From NCBI GenBank assembly GCA_018398805.1, contig JAGFBZ010000740.1:124001-188000 (forward strand): a stretch of DNA of 64,000 bases, given 5' to 3'. The notes beneath the pieces were generated by a model. It did no database searches. It was not told where the DNA came from and saw only the letters and a list, made by a program, of their open reading frames with translations. The position numbers were made by a program, and so were the translations under genes. This DNA comes from Hirundichthys speculiger (Eukaryota > Chordata > Actinopteri > Beloniformes > Exocoetidae). Below are positions 46,877-57,906 of this stretch, in pieces. Numbering within the stretch: position 1 is the stretch's first letter; every line of letters begins with the position of its first letter.

Positions 46877-48135
46877 CACCATTTTTTTGTAATGGTGGTG
46901 TTCAACATCGTCACGGGGGCTGAGTGTTTGTACTCAAAGCAGTGAAGGAATTTGAAGCAGAGAGCGTGAATGCGTTAGTTGTGACACTTTTGTGGGCGTC
47001 AGCACTCAGCAGTGAGCTTCACGTAGATCCATCTGTTCCACAAACTCCACAACAGGACACAAGATTCAGACTAAAAACAACAACTTCTTCCTACACCGCG
47101 TATCAGAGCTGGCATCGTCTCTCAAAATATAAAAATAACTTTTAGACAAACTATGAAAAAGTCTTAGTTACTGTAAATATAGATTTTAAGTCCTGTGCTG
47201 TAAAACATATTTTTGACTGAAGGTTTTGTAATTATGGACGTTGCTTTGTATCAGCTCCTGCTTTGGCTTTTTACTGTATTTTTCAGTTTTTGTTTGTGTG
47301 GAATCTCAGTCTTTTCAGCAGACTGATTTCTTGATTGAAAATAAAAATTTCCTTGTCATATTTTCTGCTTTATTTAGGCAACATTTTGGACCACAGCGAC
47401 AAACATCTGTAAAATGCAGCCACTGCTGCGTATATACACCTACATCCTGTGGGCAAAACCACAGTTTCCTCTTCATGCTGGGACTCTGACTTCAGCTCTT
47501 TTAAACTGCTCTTCTTTTTAATGAATTGATGACTCATGAATAAAAATATCAATAATTTCTTCTACGTTCTTGGAAGGTTGTTGCAGGTCATTAGTGTTGC
47601 AACAAAGCAGATGACTTTGTTGCAAACTACATGCAGGTCTTTTTTATAGATTTTAGGTTTGTGACCAAACAGCACACCTACAGACACAGAAGCATTTTCA
47701 CTTCCTACTGAGCCTGCGTCTGTATTTAGGTCACACATGATTTTTTTAGGTTTCATAAGTGATGAGTTTTTGTAATAATCATCAAGTGTTAAATGTTTCA
47801 GACAAATAATTCAGAAGAGCTGCTGTAAATTCAAGAAGTGACATGGTCATCATGTTTGCTACTCCACCTCACCGTCACTGTATTCTGTATGAATGAACCC
47901 AGATGAAATGATCCATGAGGGCGTGTTGTCTCTCAGAGAAACCCTCAGAAGCCTAACAGCTGTCTGCTGAAAACACAATGTCCCGAGCTGGGTTAGGCTC
48001 CAGAAGATCCCTGTGACCCTGTGTAGGATTAAACAGACATTGATCATGGATGGACGGATGATTTCAAGTAAACACCAAGCACTGATTAGCAGTAATAAGC
48101 CTCTTTAATACAAATATGTATTTACAAATTAAGAC
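46877..48135. other. 3' UTR and intergenic DNA with a V-SINE tail
   Basis: AATAAA at 47340 and 47539 are candidate polyadenylation signals for the upstream gene. 47988-48060 (GTTAGGCTCCAGAAGATCCC ... GGATGGACGGATG) is a V-SINE-type 3' end. Confidence 0.5.
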
Positions 48136-48395
48136 GTTTCCACATGGGCACGTTTCCTGGACGCCTCCCTGGTGAGGTGTTCCGGGCACGGCCCACTGGT
48201 AGGAGACCCCGGGGAAGACCCAGGACACGCTGGAGGGACTATGTCTCTTGGCTGGCCTGGGAACGCCTCGGGATCCCCCCAGAGGAGCTGGAAGAAGTGG
48301 CCGGGGAGAAGAGGGTCTGGGCTTCCTTACTCCGGCTGATGCCCTCGCGACCCGACCTCGGATAAGCGGAAGAAGACGGTACGGTACGGACTTTT
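48135..48395 (+). mobile_element. Rex3 (RTE-clade) LINE 3' end, second copy
   Basis: The plus strand reads [20 protein letters not shown] then [16 protein letters not shown] and LLRLMPSRPDLG, the same C-terminus as the copy at 33626. It ends CGGATAAGCGGAAGAAGACG plus a short TACGG tail. Confidence 0.85.
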
Positions 48396-48607
48396 CCACA
48401 TGCAGAGACCAATGTCACATGACTAAAAGGAGTCACCCTTCAAAAGAGCTGAAAAGTAAACCGGGTTTAAACTAGTGTATTTTCTGAAGTATAAGTCGCA
48501 CAGAAGTATCTGTCGTGTCTGTCGAAAATACGCAGTGAAGAGGAAAAAAACATCTAAAAGTCTCATTGGTCAATAAGAGCAGATGATAATTGGACCGTTG
48601 ATAAGCC

Positions 48608-50127
48608 CCTGTGGACTCGTTCCTCCAGCTGTGGAATCATTCCTCCAGCTGTGGACTCTGTTCCTCCAGCTGTGGACTCGTTCCTCCAGCTGTGGACTTG
48701 TTCCTCCATCTGTGGACTCGTTCCTCCATCTACGGTCCTCCATCTGTGGACTCGTTCCTCCATCTACGGTCCTCCACCTGTGGACTCGTTCCTCCATCTA
48801 CGGTCCTCCATCTGTGGACTCGTTCCTCCATCTGGACTTCCTCCTCCACCTGTGGGACTCGTTCGTCCAGCTGTGGACTCATTCCTCCAGCTGTGGACTC
48901 TTCGTTCCTCCATCGTGGACTGTTCCTCCATATGTTCTGTGACTTGTTCTCCATCTGTGGACTCGTTCGTCCTTCTGTCCTGTGTGGACTTTCGTGTGCT
49001 GTGGACTCATTCCTCTGACTCTGTGGTGGACTTGTTTTTCCTCCAGCTGTGGACTCGTTCCTCACGCTGTGGACTCATTCCTCCATCTGTGGACTTGTTC
49101 CTCCATCTGTGGACTCGTTTCTCCATCTGTGGACTTGTGCTTCCAGCTGTGGACTCATTTCTCCATCTGTGGACATGTTCCTCCAGCTGTGGACCCCTTT
49201 CTCCAACTGTGAACTTGTTCCTCTTGCTGTGGACTCGTTCCTCCAGCCGTGGACTCATTCGTCCAGCTGTGGACTCGTTCTTCCAGCTGTGGACTCATTC
49301 CTCCTGCTGTGGACTCGTGCTTCCAGCTGTGGACTCGTTTCTCCAGCTGTGGACTCGTTCCTCCATCTGTGAACTCATTCCTCCATCTGTGGACTCGTTC
49401 CTCCATCTGCGAACTATTTCTTCCAGCTGTGGACTCGTTCCTCCAGCTGTGGACTCGTTTCTCCATCTATGGACTTGTTCCTCCAGCTGTGGACACATTC
49501 CTCCAGCTGTGGACTCATTCCTCCAGCTGTGGACTCGTTCCTCATGCTGTGGACACATTCCTCCATATGTGGACTTGTTCCTCCATCTGTGGACTCGTTC
49601 CTCCAGCTGTGGACTCGTTCGTCCAGCTGTAGACTCGTTCCTCACGCTGTGGACACATTCCTCCATATGTGGACTTTTTCCTCCATCTGTGGACTCGTTC
49701 CTCCATCTGTGGACTTGTTCTTCCAGCTGTGGACTCATTCCTCCTGCTGTAGACTTGTGCTTCCAGCTGTGGACTCGTTTTTCCAGCTGTGGACTCGTTC
49801 CTCCATCTGAGAACTAGTTCCTCCATCTGTGGACTTGTTCCTCCAGCTGTGGACTAGTTTCTCCATCTGAGGACTTGTGCTTCCAGCTGTGGACTCGTTT
49901 CTCCATCTATGGACTTGTTCCTCCTTCTGTGACTCGTTCCTCCATCTGTGGACTTGTTCCTCCAGCTGTGGACTCGTTTCTCCATCTATGGACTTGTTCC
50001 TCCTTCTGTGACTCGTTCCTCCATCTGTGGACTTGTTCCTCCAGCTATGGACTAGTTTCTCCATCTGTGGACTTGTGCTTCCTGCTGTGACTCGTTCCTC
50101 CATCTGTGGACTCGTTCCTCCAGCTGT
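48608..50127. repeat. 20-bp minisatellite, first block, ~70-75 units
   Basis: The unit is CTGTGGACTCGTTCCTCCAG, with variants at the AG/AT and C/T positions, occasional indels and shortened units (CTACGGTCCTCCA) near the left edge. The same array resumes at 53530 and 54955, so it was one array before two insertions. Confidence 0.95.
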
Positions 50128-53100
50128 CAAAGTCAAAGTCAAAGTCAAAGCAAACTTTATTGTCAATCAAAGCACTGCAACAGTACATGCACGCAGACTG
50201 AAATTGCATTTCTCAAGGCTCCAATGTGCAATTAAAAATTTAGACATACAACTGAGATATGTATAGGACATCACAACTCACAGAACATAAAGTGCAAGAT
50301 ATCAAGATATCAGGCATGACATAATAGATAACAGTAACATAATAACAGACAACATAGCAGACAATATGAGCATACATTCTGGACTGTCAGTGTTTCAGAA
50401 GTCTTGAGGAATGTTACTGGAGTGCAAAAACCTGAGTTGACAAGGTGCAAGTGCGGCAAAGTGTATAGTGCAAGTAGCAGCAAGGAGAAGAGTCTATAAC
50501 AATTTAGAGTACTAGGTCTTGGTTGTGTGTGTGTGAAGGGGGGTGGTTACAGTCTTGTTCTCTGGAGTGAGTTCAGCAGTCTGATGGCTTGTGGGAAAAA
50601 GCTATTGCTGAGTCTGGTTGTTCTGCTGCGCATACTGCTGTAGCACTTACCAGAAGGTAGGAGGGTGAACAGTGCGTGTGAGGGGTGGGTAGTGTCTTTG
50701 ATGATGTTGATGGCTCTTCTATGACAACGGGATGGATACAGGTCTTGAATGGATGGTAGAGTTGATCTGGTGATCTTCTCTGCTGTTCTCACCACCCTCT
50801 GTAGTGCTTTCCGGTCTGCAACATGGCAGCTGCCAAACCACACTGAGAGACTGCTGGTGAGTATGCTCTCAATGGCACCCCTGTAGAAGGTGGTGAGTGC
50901 TGAAGGAGGGAGACTGGCTCTCCTCATCCTGCGCAGGAAGTGGAGACGTTGCTGTGCTTTCTTGACAAGGGCGGTGGTGTGATGGTCCATGTCAGGTCAT
51001 CAGTGATATGCACACCTAGGAACTTGGTGCTTTTCACTGATTCCACAGCACTGCCGTTGATGGTGAGAGGTGTTTGTGGCTTGTGATTCTTTCTGAAGTC
51101 CACTGTTATTTCCTTTGTTTTGTTGACGTTGAGATGAAGGTTGTTGGTGTCACACCAGGTGATGAGATGGTGCACTTCTTTTCTGTAGGATGAGTCGTCA
51201 TCGTTGCTGATGAGGCCAACCACTGTTGTGTCATTAGCAAACTTAATGATGTGGTTTGAGTTGTATCCGGCACAACAATCATGGGTCATCAGGGTGAAGA
51301 GCAGCGGACTCAACACACACCCCTGGGGGACCCCTGTGTTCATGATGGTGGTCTGTGATGAGTTTTTGCCGACTCTTACTGTCTGTGGTCTGTTAGTGAG
51401 AAAGTCCAGTAACCAGTTGCAGAGTGGTGTGCTGATGCCGATGGTTTGTAGTTTGTCCACCATGTGTTGTGGGATGACCGTGTTGAATGCGGAGCTGAAG
51501 TCAATGAACACCATCCGCACACAGCTGTTTTTGTTCTCCAGATGAGCCAGGCTGAGTTGAAGTGCTGCTGCTATGGCGTCATCGGTGGAGCGCTTGGGAC
51601 GATATGCAAACTGGTAGGGGTCAAAGGTGGTGGGTAGGCTGAATGTTATGTGAGCCTTGACTAGCCTTTCGAAGCACTTCATTATGATGGGAGTCAGTGC
51701 TATAGGCCGGTAGTCGTTGAGAGTTGTTGCTGGGGATTTCTTGGGTAGTGGTATGATGGTGGTGGCTTTTAAGCACTCTGGTATGATGGCTTGGCTCAGG
51801 GAGATGTTGAAAATATCTGTGATAACATCTGTGAGTGAGTTCGCACAGTCTCTTAGTACACGCCCAGTTATGTTGTCCGGGCCAGCAGCCTTCCTGGGAT
51901 TCACCTGTCCAAGGATCCTCCGCACGTCAGCTGGGTCCAGTTTCAGTGTTGTCTCCTCCAAGCAGTGGGGGGCTTTTGTTGGGGTGGTGGTGTTGTTTTC
52001 TTCAAACCGGCTGAAGAAAACATTTAGTGAGTTGAGAAAGTCTGTGTTGTCCACGCACGGGGGAGGGGTGGGCCTGTAGCCAGTTACAGTCTGAATGCCT
52101 TGCCATAGGCGTCTGGAGTCTTTTGTGTCAGTGAAGTGGGATTGGATTTTCTGTCCATAGGCACGCTTTGCTGCTCTCATGCCTCTATTCAGGTTAGCCC
52201 TCGCTGTACTGAGGGCATCCTTGTCACCAGACTTGAAGGCAGTGTTACGCACTCTCAGGAGCTCACGAACCTCCCTGGTGAACCAGGGTTTATCGTTAGC
52301 CCTTGTGGTGATGTTCTTAGTGACGGTTACATCTTCCATGCACTTTGAAATGTAGCTGGTCACAGATTCAGTGTATTCAGTTATGTTGATATGTTGGTTT
52401 GAAGTGGCAGCCTCTCTGAAAACATTCCAATCTGTGCGCTCAAAACAGTCTTGCAGAGCTGAGGTGGCCCCCTCTGGCCAGGTCCTGATCTGTCTCACAG
52501 ACGGTTTGCACCTCGTTAGCAGTGGCCTGTAGGCTGGAGTGAGCCGGATTGAGAGGTGATCAGAGTTGCCCAGTTGGGGGTGGGGCGCGGCTCTGTAGGC
52601 TTGTTTTACGTTGGTAAACACTTGATCCAAGGTATTCTCTCCCCTAGTAGCAAAGTCCACATTCTTGTGATATAGTGGTAGTACTGTTTTCAATTTGGCT
52701 TGGTTGAAATCGCCCGTGATTATGTTAGCAGCATCCGGATTTGCGTCTTGCAGCGCGCTGACCAACTGATACAATGTTGAGAGTGCATCCTTTGTGTTCG
52801 CGCTAGGCGGCACATACACAGCTGTTAAAGTGACGGCAGTGAATTATCTCGGCAAGTACGTCGGTCGGCATTTGATTGTTAAGAACTCTATGTCCTCCAA
52901 ACAGTGGCTTGAGATGATTTTAACATTAGTGCACCAGTTGTTGTTGATGAAAATGCACACACCACCTCCCCGTGATTTACCACTAAGAGCTTGACTTCTG
53001 TCTGCCCGTAAAGATGTAAAACCGTCTACCTGGATAGCATGGTCGGGAACAGCGTGGTTGAGCCAAGTCTCTGTGAGAATGATTGGCGTTGCAGTCTCTC

Positions 53101-53529
53101 ACCTTGCTTTGTGAAGTTAGTTCCAATCTGAGGTAGTCCATTTTGTTTTCCAGCGATCGAACATTGGAGAGTAGAATCGAAGGAAGTGCAGTCTTGAACG
53201 GCTTTGTTTTCAGTCTTGTTTTTATTCCTGCCCCGCAACCGCGTATGCGACGCCTGCTAGCTCTCCCAGCTCTGCTAGCTCTCCCCCACCGCTTTCGACG
53301 CCTCCAGCACCGGCCGGTGACTGGGGGAGGTTCCGATGCTTCACCGGCCTCTGGGTCTTGCCGGTGGAGGATTCTTAGTTCGCTGAGTGTATCTGGGTCC
53401 AAAGTCCATGTAACTCCGGAGATATCATTTGAAAGGTTGGAATTCCGTAGTCCAAGTAACAGGCTTTCTGTTGTAGGCTCTTTTTGTGCACGACTCAGAC
53501 GAAACAGACGATACATTTACATTTACTCC
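50128..53529 (-). mobile_element. L2/Maui-type LINE inserted in the minisatellite, nearly full ORF2 but inactive
   Basis: Minus-strand order: N-terminal segment with LPSILLSNVRSLENKMDYLR (~53140-53200), endonuclease region with ANIITGDFNQAKL and NSDHLSIRLTP, and reverse transcriptase with KAAGPDNITGRVLRDC, RPIALTPIIMKCFERLV, MVFIDFSSAFNTVIP and TGVPQGCVLSPLLF. The catalytic box reads FANDTT where FADDTT is expected (Asn codon at 51233-51235). The C-terminus is HTTALVKKAQQRLHFLRRMR. Frameshifts lie near 52985-53110 and near 50985. The 3' end at 50128 carries a CTTTGA-repeat tail. The minisatellite on both sides marks the insertion. Confidence 0.92.
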
Positions 53530-53946
53530 TGCTGTGGACTTGTTCCTCCAGCTGTGGACTCGTTCCTCCTGCTGTAGACTCGTTCCTGCATCTGTGGACT
53601 CATTCCTCCTGCTGTGGACTTGTTCCTCCTGCTCTGGTCTTGTTCCTCTTGCTTTGGACTTGTTCCTCCAGCTGTGAACTTGTTCCTCCAGCTGTGGACT
53701 TGTTCCTCCAGCTGTGGATTCGTTCCTCCAGCTGTGACTCGTTTCTCCATCTGTGGACTCGTTCCTCCAGCTGTGACTCGTTTCTCCATCTGTGTACTTG
53801 TTCCTCCAGCTGTGACTCGTTTCTCCATCTGTGTACTTGTTCCTTCAGCTGTGGACTCGTTCCTCCTGCCGTGGACTTGTTCATCCTGCTGTGTACTTGT
53901 TCCTCCTGCTGTGTACTGGTTCCTCCAGCTGTGGACTCGTTCCTCC
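53530..53946. repeat. 20-bp minisatellite, second block
   Basis: Same unit as the first block, with more CTGCTGTGGACTTGTTCCTC variants, between the L2 LINE and the hAT element. Confidence 0.95.
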
Positions 53947-54954
53947 CAAGGTTATTATAGTTAATGAAAATGAACGAAATAACGAAAACTACGAAAACAT
54001 TTTCGTTAACTGAAATAAAATAAAAACGAGTTTAAAAAAAAACGATAACTAACTGAAACTGTATTATGTGTTTATAAAATGAACAAAAATTAACTATAAT
54101 ACCAGGAACGTCCTTCGTTTCGTATTTGTGAAATTTTTTTTCACATAAACGTTTTGGGATTTACATGAAATCTATTAATTTCACTCTGCCGTTCAACAAC
54201 AACAGCAAAAAGAAAAAAACTAGAGTGATCAATGATGGCGGTAGCAAAAGGTGGGAGAAAGCAGCACGGTGCTATGTGGGATTTCTTAGACTATGACTGT
54301 GTTAATGATAAAAATAAGTCCCTTGTTGTAGAAGCAGGTGATACAATGTGTGGAATACTTCTGAAGGAGAAAAAAACCCACAAATCTGAAAGTCCATTTG
54401 AAAAGCTCGCACAAGAAGGCTAACCAAGACTAGCTGGATAAGCTAGCCTAAGCTAGTTTATATAAGGAGGCTAACCAAGACTAGCTGGATAAGCTAGCCT
54501 AAGCTAGCCCCCTGGAAAGAAGCTACAGCTGCAGGCCAGTCAGCGTTGAGAAGGAACGGGAGAAAACAGTAACTATAATGGACTGTTTCCATGGAGACCA
54601 GATAGCTGCTGGTCAGTAAATACGCAGGAACACCATAAGAGGGAAGATGCATTGATAAATATGTTTATTGAGACCAGAATGTAAACACGACTATGTGAAC
54701 TCGATAGCCTTCAAAAAGTTCAGTGCTTCACTCCAACCAAAATTACAGCCCTAATTTACAAAATAAAACTAAAACACTGAAACTAATGAAAAATAAACTA
54801 AAACTAAGTATTTCAAAAAAAAAATAAAAACATATAAAAGCAAAACCGCAAAACCGCTCTAAAAATGAATTAAAACTAACTGAATTTGAAAAACTAAACT
54901 AAAAACTAAAGAAAAACTAAAACGAATGAAAAATCCAAAACTATTATAACCCTG
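53947..54954 (+). mobile_element. hAT element with BED-finger transposase relic, inserted in the minisatellite
   Basis: Termini CAAGGTTATTATAGTT and the reverse complement of CAGGGTTATAATAGTT bound 1008 bp. GTTCCTCC flanks both sides, though this octamer is also part of the minisatellite unit. The plus-strand relic from 54235 reads AMWDFLDYDCVNDKNKSLVV then TMCGILLKEKKTHKS, the N-terminal BED zinc finger of hAT transposases; the rest is deleted. A 56-bp block starting GGCTAACCAAGACTAGCTGG is tandemly duplicated (~54419-54508). Confidence 0.9.
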
Positions 54955-55020
54955 GTTCCTCCATCTGTGGACTCATTCTTCCAGCTGTGGACTCGTTTCT
55001 CCAGCTGTGGACTCGTTCCT
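54955..55020. repeat. 20-bp minisatellite, third block
   Basis: About three units resume after the hAT element, closing the original array. Confidence 0.9.
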
Positions 55021-56371
55021 TTATTGCTTCACTACTGTCAGGTCAGAAATGTGGAAACCTTCTCAGGGATTTTAATAACAGCATAATAACCTAGGATAAA
55101 ATAGTTAGAAGAGGTTTAAAATCACCTCTGCTAAAAGAGGCTGAGGATGTAGGAGAGAAGGTGAAAATTTAAACCGTTTCTAAACTCAGTTGTCATGGTG
55201 ATTGTGAGATTACTGATGAGTAAAACAGATTTAATGCTGCCAATTCAGAATGATGTGTGTCCCAGAGACATATTCATTTAACGCCTCTTTAACCAGCTCT
55301 GACGCTACACGGGCAGAACCACAGAGCGGTACCGGCGGTGGAAGAGGCTGGATAGTAACAGATGATGCAACATGTGACTGTGGTCTCATTCACTCCACCT
55401 CTCTGCTCAGAGAAACAGCCTGGCTGGCAGAGCAGCGTAACTTTGTCCTGCTGCTGCTGTTCTGCCTCTGTTTCACCCTGGGAGGAGCAGCAGGGGTGAA
55501 TTCAGTGGTTGTAGCGGGTACGGGGGTGGCCAGATGAGATCATGGGATTATTCAGCACATCACAGAGGAAATGAGAGATGGCCCATAGCCATGACGCCAG
55601 ATCAAATAAAACAGATAAATGAATTCTGGAGCGCTGCTACAGAAGGGACAAATGAGAAGCACCGTATGTGAAAGTTGAATTTGTCTCAGAGACCAGAGGT
55701 ACTGGGGTGTCGCTGCTGGGACCAGCTTCAGATGGGAGGCTGGACTACTCTGGGGGGGGGTAATATCAGGTCTTCTTGAGATGGTTGTGAAGGCACAGCT
55801 GGGAAATGGGAGGAAGAGGGGATGTGTTTGTCTACTGTGTGAAAGAACACCACATCCTGGATATTAATTCACAACGCAGCAACAGAAACCAGTCATTCAC
55901 AGTCAAACACAACTCTCTGTTTTATTTTAAATATTGAGTGTTACACACTTAGAAAAGAAACATTTAAAAACTGTCCTTTTACATGGTAAAAATAACATTA
56001 CAATAAATCTCCAGACTGAAGATGAACAAGTCTCACGACTAAAGTCCAGCATGGATTTGATGATCTGAACTCTATTTTCCATTTACACTCTGTTAAATTT
56101 CATTTTTGCTTTAACGGATGAGCTCTCCCTGCTGTTCTCTGCACAAGTTCACAGAAAGATCTTTTGAACAGAACAGAACCTGATCTGACACCAAACCACT
56201 GCACTGGTGAACAGTATGTAGCTGGGGAGTTATTTCTGCAACACGTTTGCTCTGAACCTCCTGAAATGCATCACAAGCTTTTACAAAAACATAACCATCT
56301 TGATTAAAAGATTTTGGATTGACATCATTTTCCAGAGGTAGATGGGTGGATGGATGTCGTCACAAAACATA
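55021..56371. other. Intergenic DNA
   Basis: No supported gene. A 95-codon frame at 55250-55537 ends with a hydrophobic stretch (NFVLLLLFCLCFTLGGAAG), but has no signal-peptide start, splice context or recognised family. A G-run lies at about 55751-55760. Confidence 0.4.
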
Positions 56372-56737
56372 CAGTCATGGAAAAAATTATTAGACCACCA
56401 TTTTTTCTCCACTTTCTTGTTCATTTTAATACCTGGTCCCACTAAACATCATCATGTGAATAAAACAGACAGAAAAGAAAACACTGAATGCATAAAAGCA
56501 GTGTTTTTGGCAGTACAACGCCATAGCTATTGATGTAAAAACTGAAGTGATTTAGGTTATAATCAAGAAAACCATGGAAAATGGTAAGATATCAGCTCTT
56601 AAATAAAACTCTTATGAGCAATCTTTGTGATTATTGTTATGTTTGTCCAAACAAATGTACCTTTAGTTGTACCAGGCATTAAAATGAACAAGAAACTGAG
56701 GAAAACAAGGGTGGTCTAATAGTTTTTTCCATGTCTG
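56372..56737. mobile_element. Tc1/mariner-type MITE with TA target duplication
   Basis: A 28-bp TIR (CAGTCATGGAAAAAATTATT then AGACCACC) matches the other end at 26 of 28 positions; TA flanks both ends. No transposase. Confidence 0.92.
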
Positions 56738-57102
56738 TATATTACCTAAGAACAAAACTGATGAAAGAAATCCAGACAAAGCTGACTGAACACTGGAGGC
56801 CGACAAAAATTAATTTGAACACACGATGAGACGTCCTGAAGTGTTGCTGCACACATGTCACATCTTGTCACTTGTTGTTCGGTCGGAAACATCAAAGACG
56901 CTCGCTGTCAAATCGATGTAAAATGTTTGCGTGTTACACCCTGTTCAGTTTGACCTTGATGTGGTTTGAGACACAGCTTTAGGTTTGGAGATGATAGTGA
57001 AGCTCAACTACTGCAATGACTGAAGGTTTAAATCTGCAGAGGAACTTTCCAACAGCAATGAAACTTCCTCACAAACGTTCAGAGCTCAGATCATACCACG
57101 GA

Positions 57103-57521
57103 GTTTTAGAGCCACAGTGAGAAGAAAAAAATGTGGACAATGATTTTTTTTTTTTTCCGTTCCTCACTTAAACAATAAAATCGAAGTGCAGTTTCCAGAA
57201 TTGGTGTAGTTTCTTTTTCTGAAAAGGCGCGGTTTCTGACACAATCTCTCTCTACCAATACTATTATAATACTGTATCTATGTGCTACAAGTGAAATAAT
57301 TTCCTTGTTGCTAAAGCCCACTCTGATGTACAAGGTTATAAGCTCATTAACACCTGACATTATGTTTTGTAGAGCTAAACCGGTTTAAATAAATCTTTAA
57401 GAAAACTTTATTCTGGAAAGTGCATTTCGGCTTTATTCTCGACATTTCGACTTTTCTCTAAGTGAGGAGCGGAAAAAAAAAAATTGTCCACAAATCTTTT
57501 TTCTCAGTGTGGCCCTAAAAC
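57103..57521. mobile_element. Foldback MITE with ~60-bp arms
   Basis: The left arm begins GTTTTAGAGCCACAGTGAGA and the right arm is the complement of GTTTTAGGGCCACACTGAGA; both continue through TGTGGACAAT, a T-run and a CCTCACTTA motif. It lies just downstream of the minus-strand Ig gene, possibly in its 3' UTR; the only nearby polyadenylation-like signal (TTTATT, 57407-57412) is inside it. Confidence 0.85.
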
Positions 57522-57906
57522 TATAAGGTAATGAGGTCCTTCAAATCTAAATAACAGAGGAAGTCATCAGGCTCCTGGCAAACCCCCACCCCTGCAGAAA
57601 CCCCCACTCCTCTGAAAGTGGTCTGATGGAAGCTGCTACTGTGAGGAACCATGATGAGGGTTAATCTGATCATTTCTGCCTCCTTCAGTCTCCAGCAGAG
57701 ACCTTTGTGATGCTGAACAGAAGTTTCTTCTATCAGAGGTTTCATCTGTAGGACTGAGAGGAGACGACAGTGAGACGCAACGAACACCTGAAACAGTTAC
57801 ACATGTTTGAAACATCATTTTGAAAGTGAACAATGAACGACATTATTTTCCAAAACTGAACGAAGTCCCAGCAAACACACCTTGATGTTGCATCTTCATG
57901 CTCCAG

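Noticed and set aside
48583..50166. Long frames rich in Cys/Trp or Glu/Trp repeats over 48583-50166, and again at 53484-53964
   Set aside because: These are translations of the 20-bp CTGTGGACTCGTTCCTCCAG minisatellite on both strands.
55250..55537. 95-codon frame with a hydrophobic stretch considered as a membrane protein
   Set aside because: The hydrophobic stretch is near the C-terminus, the frame has no partner exons or recognised family, and is within chance expectation.
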